Assembly (NCBI GenBank): GCA_963969395.1
Contig: OZ017795.1
Span: forward strand, 3,596,001-3,660,000
Origin: Pseudoscleropodium purum
Taxonomy: Eukaryota; Streptophyta; Bryopsida; Hypnales; Brachytheciaceae
Length of the DNA: 64,000 nt
Direction: 5' to 3'
Shown in pieces: positions 11,951 to 22,203 of the stretch. Every line of letters starts with the position of its first letter. Position 1 is the stretch's first letter. The notes beneath the pieces are model-generated. The model searched no databases and was not told the DNA's origin. It saw nothing but the letters and a program-made list of their open reading frames with translations. A program made the position numbers and the translations under genes.

Positions 11951-13546
11951 TTAACCCCTTAAGGTTTTTGACTATGTTTTCACTCAAAATGCTCCAAAAC
12001 TACCATTTCAAGTACAAATAAAAAATTTGAGAAGAAAACAACTTTTTTAGACACATATAATTGTAGGATCTTGTAGTATGCCGGTTTGAGAAGATGTGAA
12101 AAAATTTAGAAATTTTCACTATGAGAATTGCAAGACATAAGTGTTTAAATTGACAAAAATCTTTTTTTGGCCATGCAAAAAAATGGGTAATTTGAGGGTA
12201 GTTGCACTTCACAAAATCACATTTGTATGAAAAAATGTATGTCTTGGTGGTGCTTCTTTGGATTAATTTTTCACAGAAAATTAGATACATGCTTGAAAAA
12301 AAATTAGATCATTTTGAATTGTACAATATATTGGAAAAAAATAGTAAGTAGAAACAAGTAGAGAATGATTCAAAATACTAGATTGTTAAGAATTTAGTTA
12401 TGGAACTGAAAAATGTCAATTTTAATAGCTGTAATGTTGTAATAAACAATTTATATCCTATAATTTTTTTTTTCAAAAATATCAAAAATAGAGTTAATTC
12501 TTAAATGCCCAAGGCCTTTTTTGAACTTCTAGAAATTTGCTCTAAATTGAACAAAAAGAAAACATTTTAATATGTTGTATCAATTTTTTTTCAATTGTGA
12601 CTATACAAATACAAACTAGATTTGTTATAGATTACATAGGAAAAGAAAACATAACATTATCACTTATGGATTGAAAAATTATAATGTTTGATCACAAGGG
12701 TGTTAAATGTCGGAAAGTGATTCAAAGTCTTTCAATCCTCTTTTCACATGTCAAAAATTGGTCACCAAAAAAATATGAGGTTGAAGGATATAACATGCAT
12801 AATCCTGATCAATTGGTGGTTTCTCAAAATATCTTCTACAATTTTTTTAAATGAATTTCTAATGTGAATTTTTCTTTGAGATCTAGTGTATTTGAGACTC
12901 ATTTCTATGAGCCCTAAATATTGTGGAAATTCAAAATTGCAATGGACAGCCTTGCACATAATTTTGAATAGAAAATCATAATCCATTAATTTCAAAATTG
13001 GATTTTTGATGCTAAAAGTAGACTTCAAAAATTTAAAAATTTAGTATAAACTACTAATAATAGCAACTTGGTTGGTTTTATTTAACTTCAAAGTATTTTC
13101 AACACCAAATTTTGGTGCCTTGGTGGGCATTTAGAGGTTAAATAAAGGACTTCTAAGTTTATTTTAGAATAAAGATTTTATAACTACATGCAAACTAAAA
13201 CTCCTGATAACTTTCATCTCATTAATCAAAATAAAATGATTCAAAATTTTCCGTATATATATATATATAAATTTAGAAAAATCATTTTTAATTTTATTTG
13301 TAAAAAAAGTGATTTTTGAAGAAACTTTTTGAGCTACCCAATCTACCCATATTTCATTGAAAATTATATACCATACAATAACTTTTTAACTATCTAGTCA
13401 AAAGTTATGAAAATTGTTGGGCCTTAAAGCTACTCCTCAGGCACATGTTATGAAAATTTCAAAGAAAAAAAAATTCCATTCATAACAAACTACCCAAAAT
13501 CACTATGATAACAAAGAAAAACCTAGATTAGTTCTTCAGGAGTTAA
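11951..13546 (-). mobile_element. TTAA-A element, copy 3, interrupted by TTAA-B
   Basis: Flanked by intact TTAA at 11951-11954 and 13543-13546, with ends CCCCTTAAGG and CTTCAGGAG-TTAA. It follows the reverse-orientation order of copy 2 throughout. After AAAATATCAAAAATAGAG it is broken by a 648-bp insert (12494-13141), then resumes at ATAAAGGACTTCTAAGTTT. Removing the insert and one TTAA restores the copy 2 arrangement and a length near 0.95 kb. Confidence 0.92.
12494..13141 (+). mobile_element. TTAA-B element, copy 1, nested in TTAA-A copy 3
   Basis: 648 bp bounded by TTAA on both sides. The left end is TTCTTAAATGCCCAAGGC and the right end reads, inverted, CCTCTAAATGCCCACCAAGG, so the termini are inverted repeats related to but distinct from TTAA-A. 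Copy 2 of TTAA-A has a single TTAA at the same place, which shows the insertion and the target duplication directly. No coding capacity. Confidence 0.92.
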
Positions 13547-13812
13547 CATTCATCATTTAAACATTTTTCTAAGTTGCCTTTACAATACATCGTTTGTAAA
13601 GTTTGGAAATTTAAACTACCTATGTTTTCAGCGGATCAATCTACAATTCACACAAAAAGTTGTTATTTCTAGAAGTTGTTGTTTTTAGAATATTTTGTCA
13701 ACTTCTAGAGCCTCGATCTTGATCAAAATTTTACCGTTAAAAATGCTATCTCTAGAATTTGTGCCCGCCAATGACATCAAGTTAATCAAATTCTAGTTTT
13801 AACCGGAACCAA

Positions 13813-14522
13813 CGATTCACTTCAAGTCAACCGATCGAGCAAACAACGGAGGCTGACGGACTGATGGCTGAAGAACTCCATCACATTGTACATTTTCATG
13901 AACTTTGGACATCACCCAGAAGTACAGTATTGATGCTTTTGTTTCTCTTTTGAGAATTGGCATGAATTAATAAATCTACAAATGAAGTATCATCTGCTCT
14001 CAAGTGACGGAGGTGCCGCTTTTGACTGAGATTTTTCCACTCAACAGGCTATGCGGAACGATACTGCAGTTTATTCCATGGAATACAATTAAAGCAATTT
14101 GTTTTGTGGCTAAAGTTCATGGACGGCATGAGAGAGAGAGAATCATGAGTTCATGACACAAGATGACGGTTTAAAAACCATCCATGATCACATTAGAAGA
14201 TTTTTGGGGCCTCTAGATGCCTACGAGTTATCATAGCTTGTGAACACAGGAAACAGGTTCGGTGAAGCGGTCTGACGTGGCCGAGACCCTGCCACATCTT
14301 GACCGAATTTTTTTTAATTTTTTTTTTGCATTTGGAGACTATTTTCTTTTTTTAATGAAATTTTTTTTGACAACGGGCCATTCCCCTTACTACGGGGAAC
14401 AGTTGCGAGGGAAAAGGCCCGAAATAGGCTTCTAGACCCCCCCAAAAAAACTCTTCTAATGTGTTCGTTCAATGACTTCACGATGTGGCAAGAGCGAATC
14501 GAGCACTGATTCATTCAGGTCA
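13813..14522 (+). repeat. GC-richer duplicated segment, copy 2, interrupted by a CATTAG element
   Basis: Counterpart of 6135-6930. Homology runs 13813-14190, is broken by the 271-bp CATTAG element, then resumes at 14462 with GTTCAATGACTT and GGCAAGAGC. About 180 bp of copy 1 (6691-6867) is missing at the interruption point. Confidence 0.7.
14191..14461. mobile_element. CATTAG-ended inverted-repeat element, copy 1
   Basis: 271 bp with ends CATTAGAAGATTTTTGGGG and, inverted, CATTAGAAGAGTTTTTTTGG; similarity extends into TCTAGAWGCC on both sides, about 32 bp. The middle is nearly the same as in the copy at 57797, including GGTCTGACGTGGCCGAGACC and the AAATAGGCTTCT block. No convincing target duplication is seen. 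Non-coding. Confidence 0.8.
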
Positions 14523-14809
14523 ACATTTGTAAGCCTGTAGAATAGCCTATGATCATCCAGATTTGCAATCTAGGTATCTTGTGCAATGTACTTATTGTTG
14601 CCTATATATTTTAAAAATGCAATGAAAGAAACAATTGAATTGATTGAAATGTTAATGGAATCATATTTAATCTGATAAGAATTGAAATTGAAATGAATTT
14701 TCAAACACGTTGGGTGTAAAAATATAAAACTAGAAGTAGGTGGGATCATGACGATCTTAGAAAGGTTCAAAATTAGTGACTCACCTCCCTAATTTTGCTT
14801 GATGGTTGT

Positions 14810-15465
14810 TTAACCCCTCAATGCCCAAGGCCTGATTTGAGTTTCTTGGAATTTGCTTTAAATTGAGCAGAATGCCAACATTTTTATAAGTTGTATCAAT
14901 TTCTTTGGACTTTTAACCGTAAAAATTCAAACTAGACATATTAAAAATCTTATAGGAAAAGAAAACACAACAATATCACTTATGGAGTGAAAGATTATAA
15001 TGTTTGACTATGAGGATGTTTAAATTATAAAAGTGATGTGAAGTCTTTCAATCCTCTTTTCATAAGTCAAATCCAAAATTTGGTGACCAAAAAAATATGA
15101 GGTTTAAAGGGCCTAACATGTATAACCCCAATCAATTTATGGCTTCTTAAAATCTACTCTACAATTTTTTTTAAATGAATTTTGAATGTGGTTTTTTCTC
15201 CAAGATTGAGTGTATTTGAGGCTCATTTCCAAGAGCTCTTAACACTATAGGAAGTCAAGATTGCAATGGATACCCTTGCACAAAATCTTAAATAGAAAAA
15301 TCACTATCATTTACTTTCAAGATCAGATTTTTAATACTAAAATTAGACTTCAAGAAAAACTTTTCAAAAATATAAACTACTAAAAATTAGAAATTTGGTT
15401 AGGTTTTATTTATCTTCAAAGTTTTGTAAATTCCAGATTTTGGTGCTTTAGCTAGTGAGGCTTAA
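14810..15465 (+). mobile_element. TTAA-B element, copy 2
   Basis: Starts TTAA-CCCCTCAATGCCCAAGGCC and ends in a shortened form of the family end (TTTTGGTGCTTT...GAGGC-TTAA). The interior matches the nested B copy in order: GAATTTGCT.TAAATTGA, GTTGTATCAATTT, AAACACAACAATATCACTTATGG, CAATCCTCTTTTCA, CAATTTTTTTTAAATGAATTT and CAATGGA.A.CCTTGCACA. No coding capacity. Confidence 0.85.
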
Positions 15466-16140
15466 AAGCACAAATTCAACATTCTCAAAGCATCTTTTTT
15501 TATTGGCTGAAGCTATAACTTGTTATGACAAGCATTTATTCACAACTAAGCCCCATTTGAACCATCATTTACTTAACCACATCTTTATCAACCTTAACAC
15601 TAAAGCACCCTAGCACCTCAAATATGGCTTCTCCTAATTGAAAGATTTCTTGTGTTTCAATATTATATTATTTTTAAGGGTATAGTCAAAAGACGTGTCC
15701 TTTCCTTCTAGTTTTAGGCTCGTCTCCACTACCAATTGGTATGGTCAATTTATGTAAATATCTTTCTAAGTGATAGTTTGATTTAAAATGAATTTAGAAG
15801 GGTCTAGATTTTAATAAACATGGTTGGGTGCTCATGGGTTAAAACATTTATAAATAGTTGTTAATTTGATGTCATTCTCTAGCAATAAAATCCAATTGTT
15901 TGCTTAAATAAATGACTTGTACACACTATATAGAAATGGGTGTGAGATTGGCACAAATGGAAGAATCTTGTAAACGTTGGAACTGGGTGATTTGATGTCA
16001 TTAGGTCATTCTATTTTACTATTAAACATGTGATTTATTGTTTGTCATTATATAGGGATCTCAATGACCATTGACTCACAAGGAGAACTTTGTACTACCA
16101 AAAACTTGTTGATGAAGGGAAGTCCAAACTTAAAGAGAGT
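15466..16140. other. AT-rich intergenic DNA, no gene seen
   Basis: Nothing recognisable; low-complexity AT-rich sequence between transposon copies. Confidence 0.5.
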
Positions 16141-16320
16141 TTAATCCCTAAACATCCAAACAATGTTTTTTACAACATAGCAATTTTGGGCCAGCCAATG
16201 CTTATAGAATTATGTATATTTCAGGGTGAAATTTTTATGGGGTGGGGCCCTGAGGAGTATCTTTCAAGAGCAACAATTTTCAAACCTATTTGATTTATAG
16301 AAAAAAAGTTATTATGGGAC
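16141..16320 (+). mobile_element. TTAA-A element, left-end fragment (copy 4)
   Basis: Begins TTAA-TCCCTAAACATCCAAAC and continues with ACAACATAGCAATTTTGG and the GCCCTGAGGAGTATCTTTCA..AGCAACAATTTTCA block of the family. The match fades near 16320 and no right end is present, so this is a truncated copy. Confidence 0.75.
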
Positions 16321-16454
16321 AAGTGGTTTTGTTTGCTTAGAAGGCAACATGAGCATGTCCAGGGCTAAGGGCAGAGAATTAAAACCAATGGATAATGGAT
16401 TCCCACTTCTTCATGTCAAATTCCACTCCTAGCCTTGTCCAAGTAAATGATAGA

Positions 16455-17365
16455 AGACTTCCCCCTTTCCATACCAGATCCCAAGGATGAATAGTTTGTT
16501 GTACTTTTGCCTTACAAAAAAGGATTCTTTGTCTTTTCACTAGACAAAATATGACCACAAACGTCCTTTAACTAGGGTTTCAATTGGAAACATCTTAGGG
16601 TTCACCCTCCACCCTACAACACTCTTTGATATATAATAGATTTGGCAACCTGAAATTCAATCCAATCCAAGCCAAATGTGAGAACACAAGGTACAAGAAA
16701 GTCACTTGGAGGATTTCCATATCATATGGTAGCCAAGAATCTTTTTCAACGACCACTGCATCCAATTGTTGTCCACAATAGGTTAGCCTATGAAGCAATT
16801 ACAAGGGACTTGTTTGAAATAGGTACTTCTACCTTACATAACTTTATAACACCCTCTTAGAAATTAGTAACCCTAATTTTTTTTTTCATATTTCAAAGAT
16901 TTTCTAATTTCTTGAAAATAAAATTTATTCAATTTTTTTCTTTAAAATTTTGGGAGAACTGTGGCACACCGGATTTTAATCCTTAAAAGATGGGCTGATA
17001 AAAAATCATCCCTTTCGGTATTGTGTAAATCATTACCTTGAGGGGAAAACAAAACAAAACAAAAAAACTTGTCCAAAGTCAAACTATAGTACAATACAAG
17101 ACTTCCCTCTTTCCATACTAAATCCCAAGGATGAATAGCTCATTGCACTTTTGTCCTACACAAATAGATTCTTTGTCCTTCATAGGACAAAATATGGCTA
17201 CAAATGTCCTTTATTTAAGGTTCAAAGTGGAAACATTTAGGAGTTCACCCTCCACCCTACTACACTTTTTAATATACAATAGATTTGGCAACTTAAAATT
17301 CAATCCAATTCAAATGTGAGAACACGAAATGCAAGAAAGTCACTTGGGGGATTCCCATACTCCAT
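16455..17365 (+). repeat. Direct repeat pair of about 270 bp (16455-16732 and 17099-17365)
   Basis: Two copies about 640 bp apart share GACTTCC.CTTTCCATAC, ATCCCAAGGATGAATAG, GATTCTTTGTC, GACAAAATATG, TTCACCCTCCACCCTAC, AATAGATTTGGCAAC, AATTCAATCCAAT, AATGTGAGAACAC and GAAAGTCACTTGG. The first copy continues into AATCTTTTTCAACGACCACTGCATC (described in part), whose relative lies near 18420-18530. Origin unknown. Confidence 0.75.
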
Positions 17366-17464
17366 GGTGGAGTAGGCAGACGGAGTTGAATTGAGGATGC
17401 CTTACCTTACCTACTACCGAATGACAGTGTACGTTTCTAATTTCTTTGAGTATTGCCTAATTAA

Positions 17465-17700
17465 TTAATTCAAAGGCGCAGTAGAGTAGTGGTCCAATTG
17501 AACAGTGGTTACCGTTTCCGGCCCTGTGGTGGGACCCCCATTTTGAACTGCTGCCGGGCGGGCTGACGGACGGAGGGGCCGAGGGCGTCTGTCATTGGAA
17601 ATGGCGTTGGAGTGGTCGCCACTGGGGTCGCCACGTGTCCTGGTTTCAGCTGGCCACTGACGAATTTGCATTAAGCTTATCAAACGTACAGTGTGAACAG
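17465..17700. other. Isolated GC-rich island of unknown function
   Basis: About 235 bp with many G/C runs (GGGCGGGCTGACGGACGG, GGTCGCCACTGGGGTCGCCACG) inside otherwise AT-rich DNA. Composition resembles the windows' genes. The open frames are short and unrecognised. It could be a promoter remnant or gene fragment. Confidence 0.4.
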
Positions 17701-17750
17701 GAAACGACTGAAATCCATGCCGTGAACCAATCTGACATCAGTTTCTTTTG

Positions 17751-17907
17751 TTAACCCCAAGGCCTGTTTTGAGCTTCTTGGAATTTGCTCTAAATTGAAC
17801 AAGATGCCAACATTTTGATAAGTTGAATCAATTTTTTTTTAATTGTAATTGTACAAATTCAAATTAGACATTTTAGAGATCTCATAGGAAAGCAAAACTT
17901 GCCTTAT
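17751..17907 (+). mobile_element. TTAA-B element, left-end fragment (copy 3)
   Basis: Starts TTAA-CCCCAAGGCCTGTTTTGAGC, lacking eight bases of the B terminus, and follows the family (GAATTTGCTCTAAATTGAAC, GATGCCAACATTTTGATAAG) until about 17907. The right end is missing. Confidence 0.75.
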
Positions 17908-18730
17908 GGTAGAGGTACCTATTTGTCATCACTTAACCCCTTAACGCCTTGATCCTTTTTGACTTTTTGCACATTTTTGCTTAAATCTTTTTATAGAAAT
18001 ATCATTTGTTGTAATTTCATGAAATTGGCCACTAAAGAATGTTGTCTTTTCAAGATTTGGGCAAGTATTATATGGGATGAATGAGAAGTTAGTTGGACTA
18101 TAGAGTGTTTGCAAGCTCTCTATTCATTGTTTAGAACATGGACATTGGAATGTATCAGGGTTAATCATTTCAACTTGTAGTACGATATGGAAAGTCAATG
18201 AGAAATTGAGTTTGATGTGTATAAACATAAAGATGAGGAAGAATAAGGAAATGAAAATTAAATTTTAAAAAAATCTCAAGAATTAGTATTTTATTCAATA
18301 TAAGTGGAGATTTGTCATTTGGACCCATTCCAATCTAATAGACTCACCTATTACGGTTAGCTTTGGCCTTTCTCCTAAACAAGAAGGGAAGATAGATGAG
18401 TAGATAAAAAGGTACAAACAAATCATCTTTTTCAATGAATAGTGCATCAATCTCTTGTCTACATAAGATCACCCTATAAAATCATTATGGGGGAAAGGCT
18501 ATCATAAATAGATACTTCTATATTATCCACGGTGGTTACTAATAAATCCATTCTTAGAGACATTTATCACTCAATGTCTCAAGTTCAAACTTTTGAAGTT
18601 TGGCTAATTTAAAGTTAAATTCCAACTTTCTTGGGTTGTAGAAGGTGAATAAAAAAATATATTGAACATGGAATTTGGAACTCATAAGGTGAAGGCCAAA
18701 GTCCCAACTCAAAATTCCAATTGAAAACCC

Positions 18731-19670
18731 TTAACCCTTAAAGGACGGGACAACGTTTTTTAGATGTATAGAAATTTTGGGTAGGCCATTGTGACTAGAG
18801 ATTTGTATATTTGCATATTTTAGGCTGAAATTTAATACAGGGTGTGGAAAAGGAATATCTTTCATATGCAACAAATTTCATGACATTTGGAAATAGGAGT
18901 CAAAAGTTATAGCCTAATATGTTACTTTTTTTTTTTTCCATAACTAGGTAGTTTGGGCAGATTAGAAAAAATCACTTTTTCAGAAACCAAAATTTGAACT
19001 TGATTTTCTAGATTTATATATATAAGGAAAACTTTGGATCATTCCATTTTGATCAACAAGTCAAAAATTATGAGGATTTTTCATTTGCGGATACTTGAGG
19101 ATTTTGTATTCTAAAATATATTTTGAAATCCTTTATCTTATTCAATTTTCAATATTTTTGAAAAAAATAAATTCCTAGGATGTAAATTGTTTATTAAAAC
19201 ATTTTAACCATTGGGATTGACATTCTTCAAGTCCATATTTTAATTCTTAATAATTTTGTATTTTGTATCATTCTCTACTATCTACTTACTATATTTGTCC
19301 TATATGTTGTACTATTCCAAATGATTTGAAAATTTTCAAGCATTTGGCCAACTTGTCTAGGAAAAATAATCCAAAGAAGCACCACCATTTTGGTCATTTT
19401 TTCATAGAAAAGTGAGCTTGTGAAGTGCAGCTGCCTAATTTTTTGTTGGGTTGAAAAAATGGTTTTGGTGAATTTGAATGCTTATATCTTACGATCCACA
19501 TCGTGGAATTTCTGAAATTTTTACTACATGTTTTTAAGTCATCATACGACAAGATCCTTTGGTTATATGTGTCAAAAGTTGTTTTTTAAGAAAAATTTAG
19601 TAGTTGTACTAGAAATGGCAATTTTGGAGCGTTTTTGGTGAATACATAGTCATAGAATTTTAGGGGTTAA
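18731..19670 (+). mobile_element. TTAA-A element, copy 5 (variant subfamily)
   Basis: 940 bp with TTAA at both ends. Left end CCCTTAAAGGAC, right end TTTTAGGGG-TTAA. The first roughly 250 bp (GTAGGCCATTGTGAC, ATATTTTAGGCTGAA, CAACAAATTTCATGACATTT) is shared with the 51811 copy and differs from the other copies. The right two thirds is the common family sequence. No coding capacity. Confidence 0.9.
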
Positions 19671-19873
19671 ATAGGGTCAACAAATCAAAAAGCCATTTAT
19701 TTGACACTTTTTGCATCAAATTCACATTGCCAATAGATTTAGAAAAAATTTCAGCACACTTGAATGCCTTTAGTAGTGGTTTTCACCTCATTTTATAATC
19801 AAAAAAATTATTGGAACTTGGAGTCTCTATTGGGTTTCTAATTTCACTAGACTCAATGTGGCTTTGAAGATCC

Positions 19874-20150
19874 CATTAGAAGAGTTTGGGAGGGTGGGAG
19901 GTCCGTTTCAAGGCCTATTCTCTTGCAATTCCCCCCGCAATTAAAAAACACGAGGTTGTCCAAAAAAATTTGAAAAAGAAAATGAAAATGAAAATTCTTA
20001 AAATGAAAAAATAAAAGTTGAAAAAATATATTTTTTAAAAATGACGTAGCAATCTTTCTACCACATTAAGCAATAGCTTCCATCAGTTTTGACTAGCTAA
20101 GAACATTGGGGAGCTCACAGCCTTCCAAACTAGGTGAATTGTCTCTAATG
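19874..20150. mobile_element. CATTAG-ended inverted-repeat element, copy 2
   Basis: 277 bp, left end CATTAGAAGAGTTTGGGAGG, right end AGGTGAATTGTCTCTAATG. The middle (TTTCAAGGCCTATTCTCTTG, CAATTAAAAAAC, TGACGTAGCAATCTTTCTACC) matches the copies at 47296 and, inverted, 49168. No coding capacity. Confidence 0.75.
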
Positions 20151-21373
20151 ACTTCCTTGGCACCAATACTTTTTGAAAGTGTTGCCATGTAGTTGTTTGG
20201 GAATGATGTGGGACTTGAAACTTGAGACGTAGTGTCAAGCTCCAAGTCCCAATTTTTAGCTCTCCACCAATCAAATGTTGAAAACTCAATGGAATTAGGG
20301 AACTTAGAATGGAATTGGAAACCCCCTTTAATCATTGTAAAGGTAACTTCCCCTCATTGCACATGAATTGGCAATTAAACATTATTCACTTGGAAATTAA
20401 ATCCCAAGTCCCATTAAATCCTTTCAATTTGACTAAAGGAGAGCTAAAAATAAAGACTTGAGGCTTCACTCTTGTTTTAAGGTTCTAATCCCACATCACT
20501 AAAAAATGCCTATTGGGCAATACTTTTGGAAAGTTTTAGTGTGAAAAAGGGGGACTTGGAGGCCAAATTGAGTTTGGCCAAAATAGAAACCTAACTATAT
20601 ACAATATACACACGTTTGAGGTTATCAATTCCTTTAAACTTTGCACACTTTTTTTGCAATATTTGATACTTGAAATTGAAATTATGAATATTTACAACAA
20701 AATTTAAATAAATTTAAATAGTATATTAAAACTTTGAATCCTCGTGGCTTTTAATTTTGCATTGCAAATTGAAGGAAATTTTTTAAAAATGATTCCTTTT
20801 CTCTACACAAATGTTAAGTAAAAGTAGGTTGAGATATAAGAAAAAATTAAATCAATAATAGTTTTAAGATGGAATTGAATCATGACAATCTCCAACAATG
20901 AGATTGTAATAACAAGGCAAATTAACTTGATGGGCTATTTTTACAAGAAAATAATTGTGGAAAGTGAATTTAAAATGAATAAATATTTGTAATTTTTTTC
21001 TAGAAGATGCTTTAATTTCCATAAAATAAGAAGCTCCATAATATTCACATCACTACTCCAAATTGGCTGAATAATTATCCCTCATAGACAAAATTAATTC
21101 TATGAGAAACAATTTTTAAAAATTGTTTCAATCTTTTTTTGTATTTTAGTTGCCAAGGCTTGAGCATTTTGAACTTAAGGTGATATAATGTTTGCTTTTA
21201 ATAAATCATATAAAATTGAATTTGATGATTCTAATTATAAAAATATGAGATAAAATTTTTAGACATGTATTACTACTTGAGAAAAGTATCAAAATTTTGA
21301 AAAGTGCATATTAATGTAGAAATCTAATGAAGTTTGACCAAGTTTGGACATGACATGTACTTTTAAGGGTTAA

Positions 21374-22203
21374 GAGCAGACTACCTTACGCCAAGGTTGA
21401 CGTACACAGTAAAGTCAGACCCAAAAGTCCAAAGCAAGTAATTAAATAAGGGGATTAGTGAAACTAATAAATATGTTAAAAGAAAGAGGAGGGAGCCGAT
21501 GGGCACTGCGCCGTCGCTTGCCAACGGCACCTTCCCTGTGCTGCCTTGTCAGATTTCGAGTCTCCACGTCAGATTTTAGTAGGTCCACCTCAGATTTTAG
21601 AAAGTCCACGTCAGATTTTGTGAGGTCCATGGCCAACGGCACCTTCGCTGTGCTTCCTGGTCCGTTGCAATAACACCAGCAGCAGCTTCGTCATTCACCA
21701 TCTGCTGGCAAGTAAATTCACACAACTGCAATCTTACAACCAGATCGCTGCTGTCATTTACGTACTAAGTTCGCATTTGCTTTCTTTGCTTTCATGTCAC
21801 TTGCATTTGGAACCGTGCTGTGGCATTGATTGTGTGCTAGACTGTACGAGGATTTCGAGGTGGACCGAAGGAATTGAAGGAGAGCAACAAGCGAAGGACA
21901 CGCGGTTCTGCGTAGGAGGTGTGTTTGCGGTGGACTTTCTTGGACATGCAGTTCCTTGGAAGAGCAGGAAATGCTATGTAGTTTGGATTCTTGGTGTGGC
22001 GATGTCCGATGTTGCGCTCCAGCTCTTTCATTTGCATTACGGTTTCGCATTGCTTCGTTTAGAGATGAATTGGCGTTCTTTTGTTGTCCGCTGTTGAGGT
22101 TCGTCGTTGGTGGTTGCGTTTGAGCAGAGGGATCGGAGCTTGGGACTTTCCAGTAGTTGTTGAAAAGGGCGGGGTGAGTGGAATTTGAATTGGGTGGGGC
22201 GCT
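21374..22203 (+). promoter_or_regulatory. Upstream region of the GH17 gene
   Basis: GC content rises from about 21470 toward the gene start, as expected for promoter and leader. It carries three tandem 21-bp units (21564-21626) inside a direct duplication: GCCAACGGCACCTTC occurs near 21519 and again near 21632, each followed by a CTGTGCT block. No confident TATA box or transcription start was found. Confidence 0.45.
21564..21626 (+). repeat. Three 21-bp tandem units upstream of the glucanase gene
   Basis: Units at 21564, 21585 and 21606 share the core CCACSTCAGATTTT and end near AGGT. A fourth weaker CAGATTT lies at 21549. The period of 21 keeps frame on the minus strand, giving a leucine-spaced pattern, which I regard as chance. 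Confidence 0.85.

Larger units (their letters stand above)
17933..21373. mobile_element. Possible larger TTAA-flanked element between two orphan ends
   Basis: TTAACCCCTTAACGCC at 17933 points right. An inverted TTAACCCTTAAAAG end closes at 21373. No other partner was found for either, so they may bound one 3.4-kb element that later received TTAA-A copy 5 and a CATTAG element. The two termini agree only over TTAACCC..TTAA, so this pairing is tentative. No transposase frame is visible. Confidence 0.25.

Noticed and set aside
21442..21642. Minus-strand frame with heptad-like KSDVDFL repeats (coiled-coil appearance)
   Set aside because: It arises from the 21-bp tandem repeat being a multiple of three; no other coding evidence, and it lies in the glucanase promoter.
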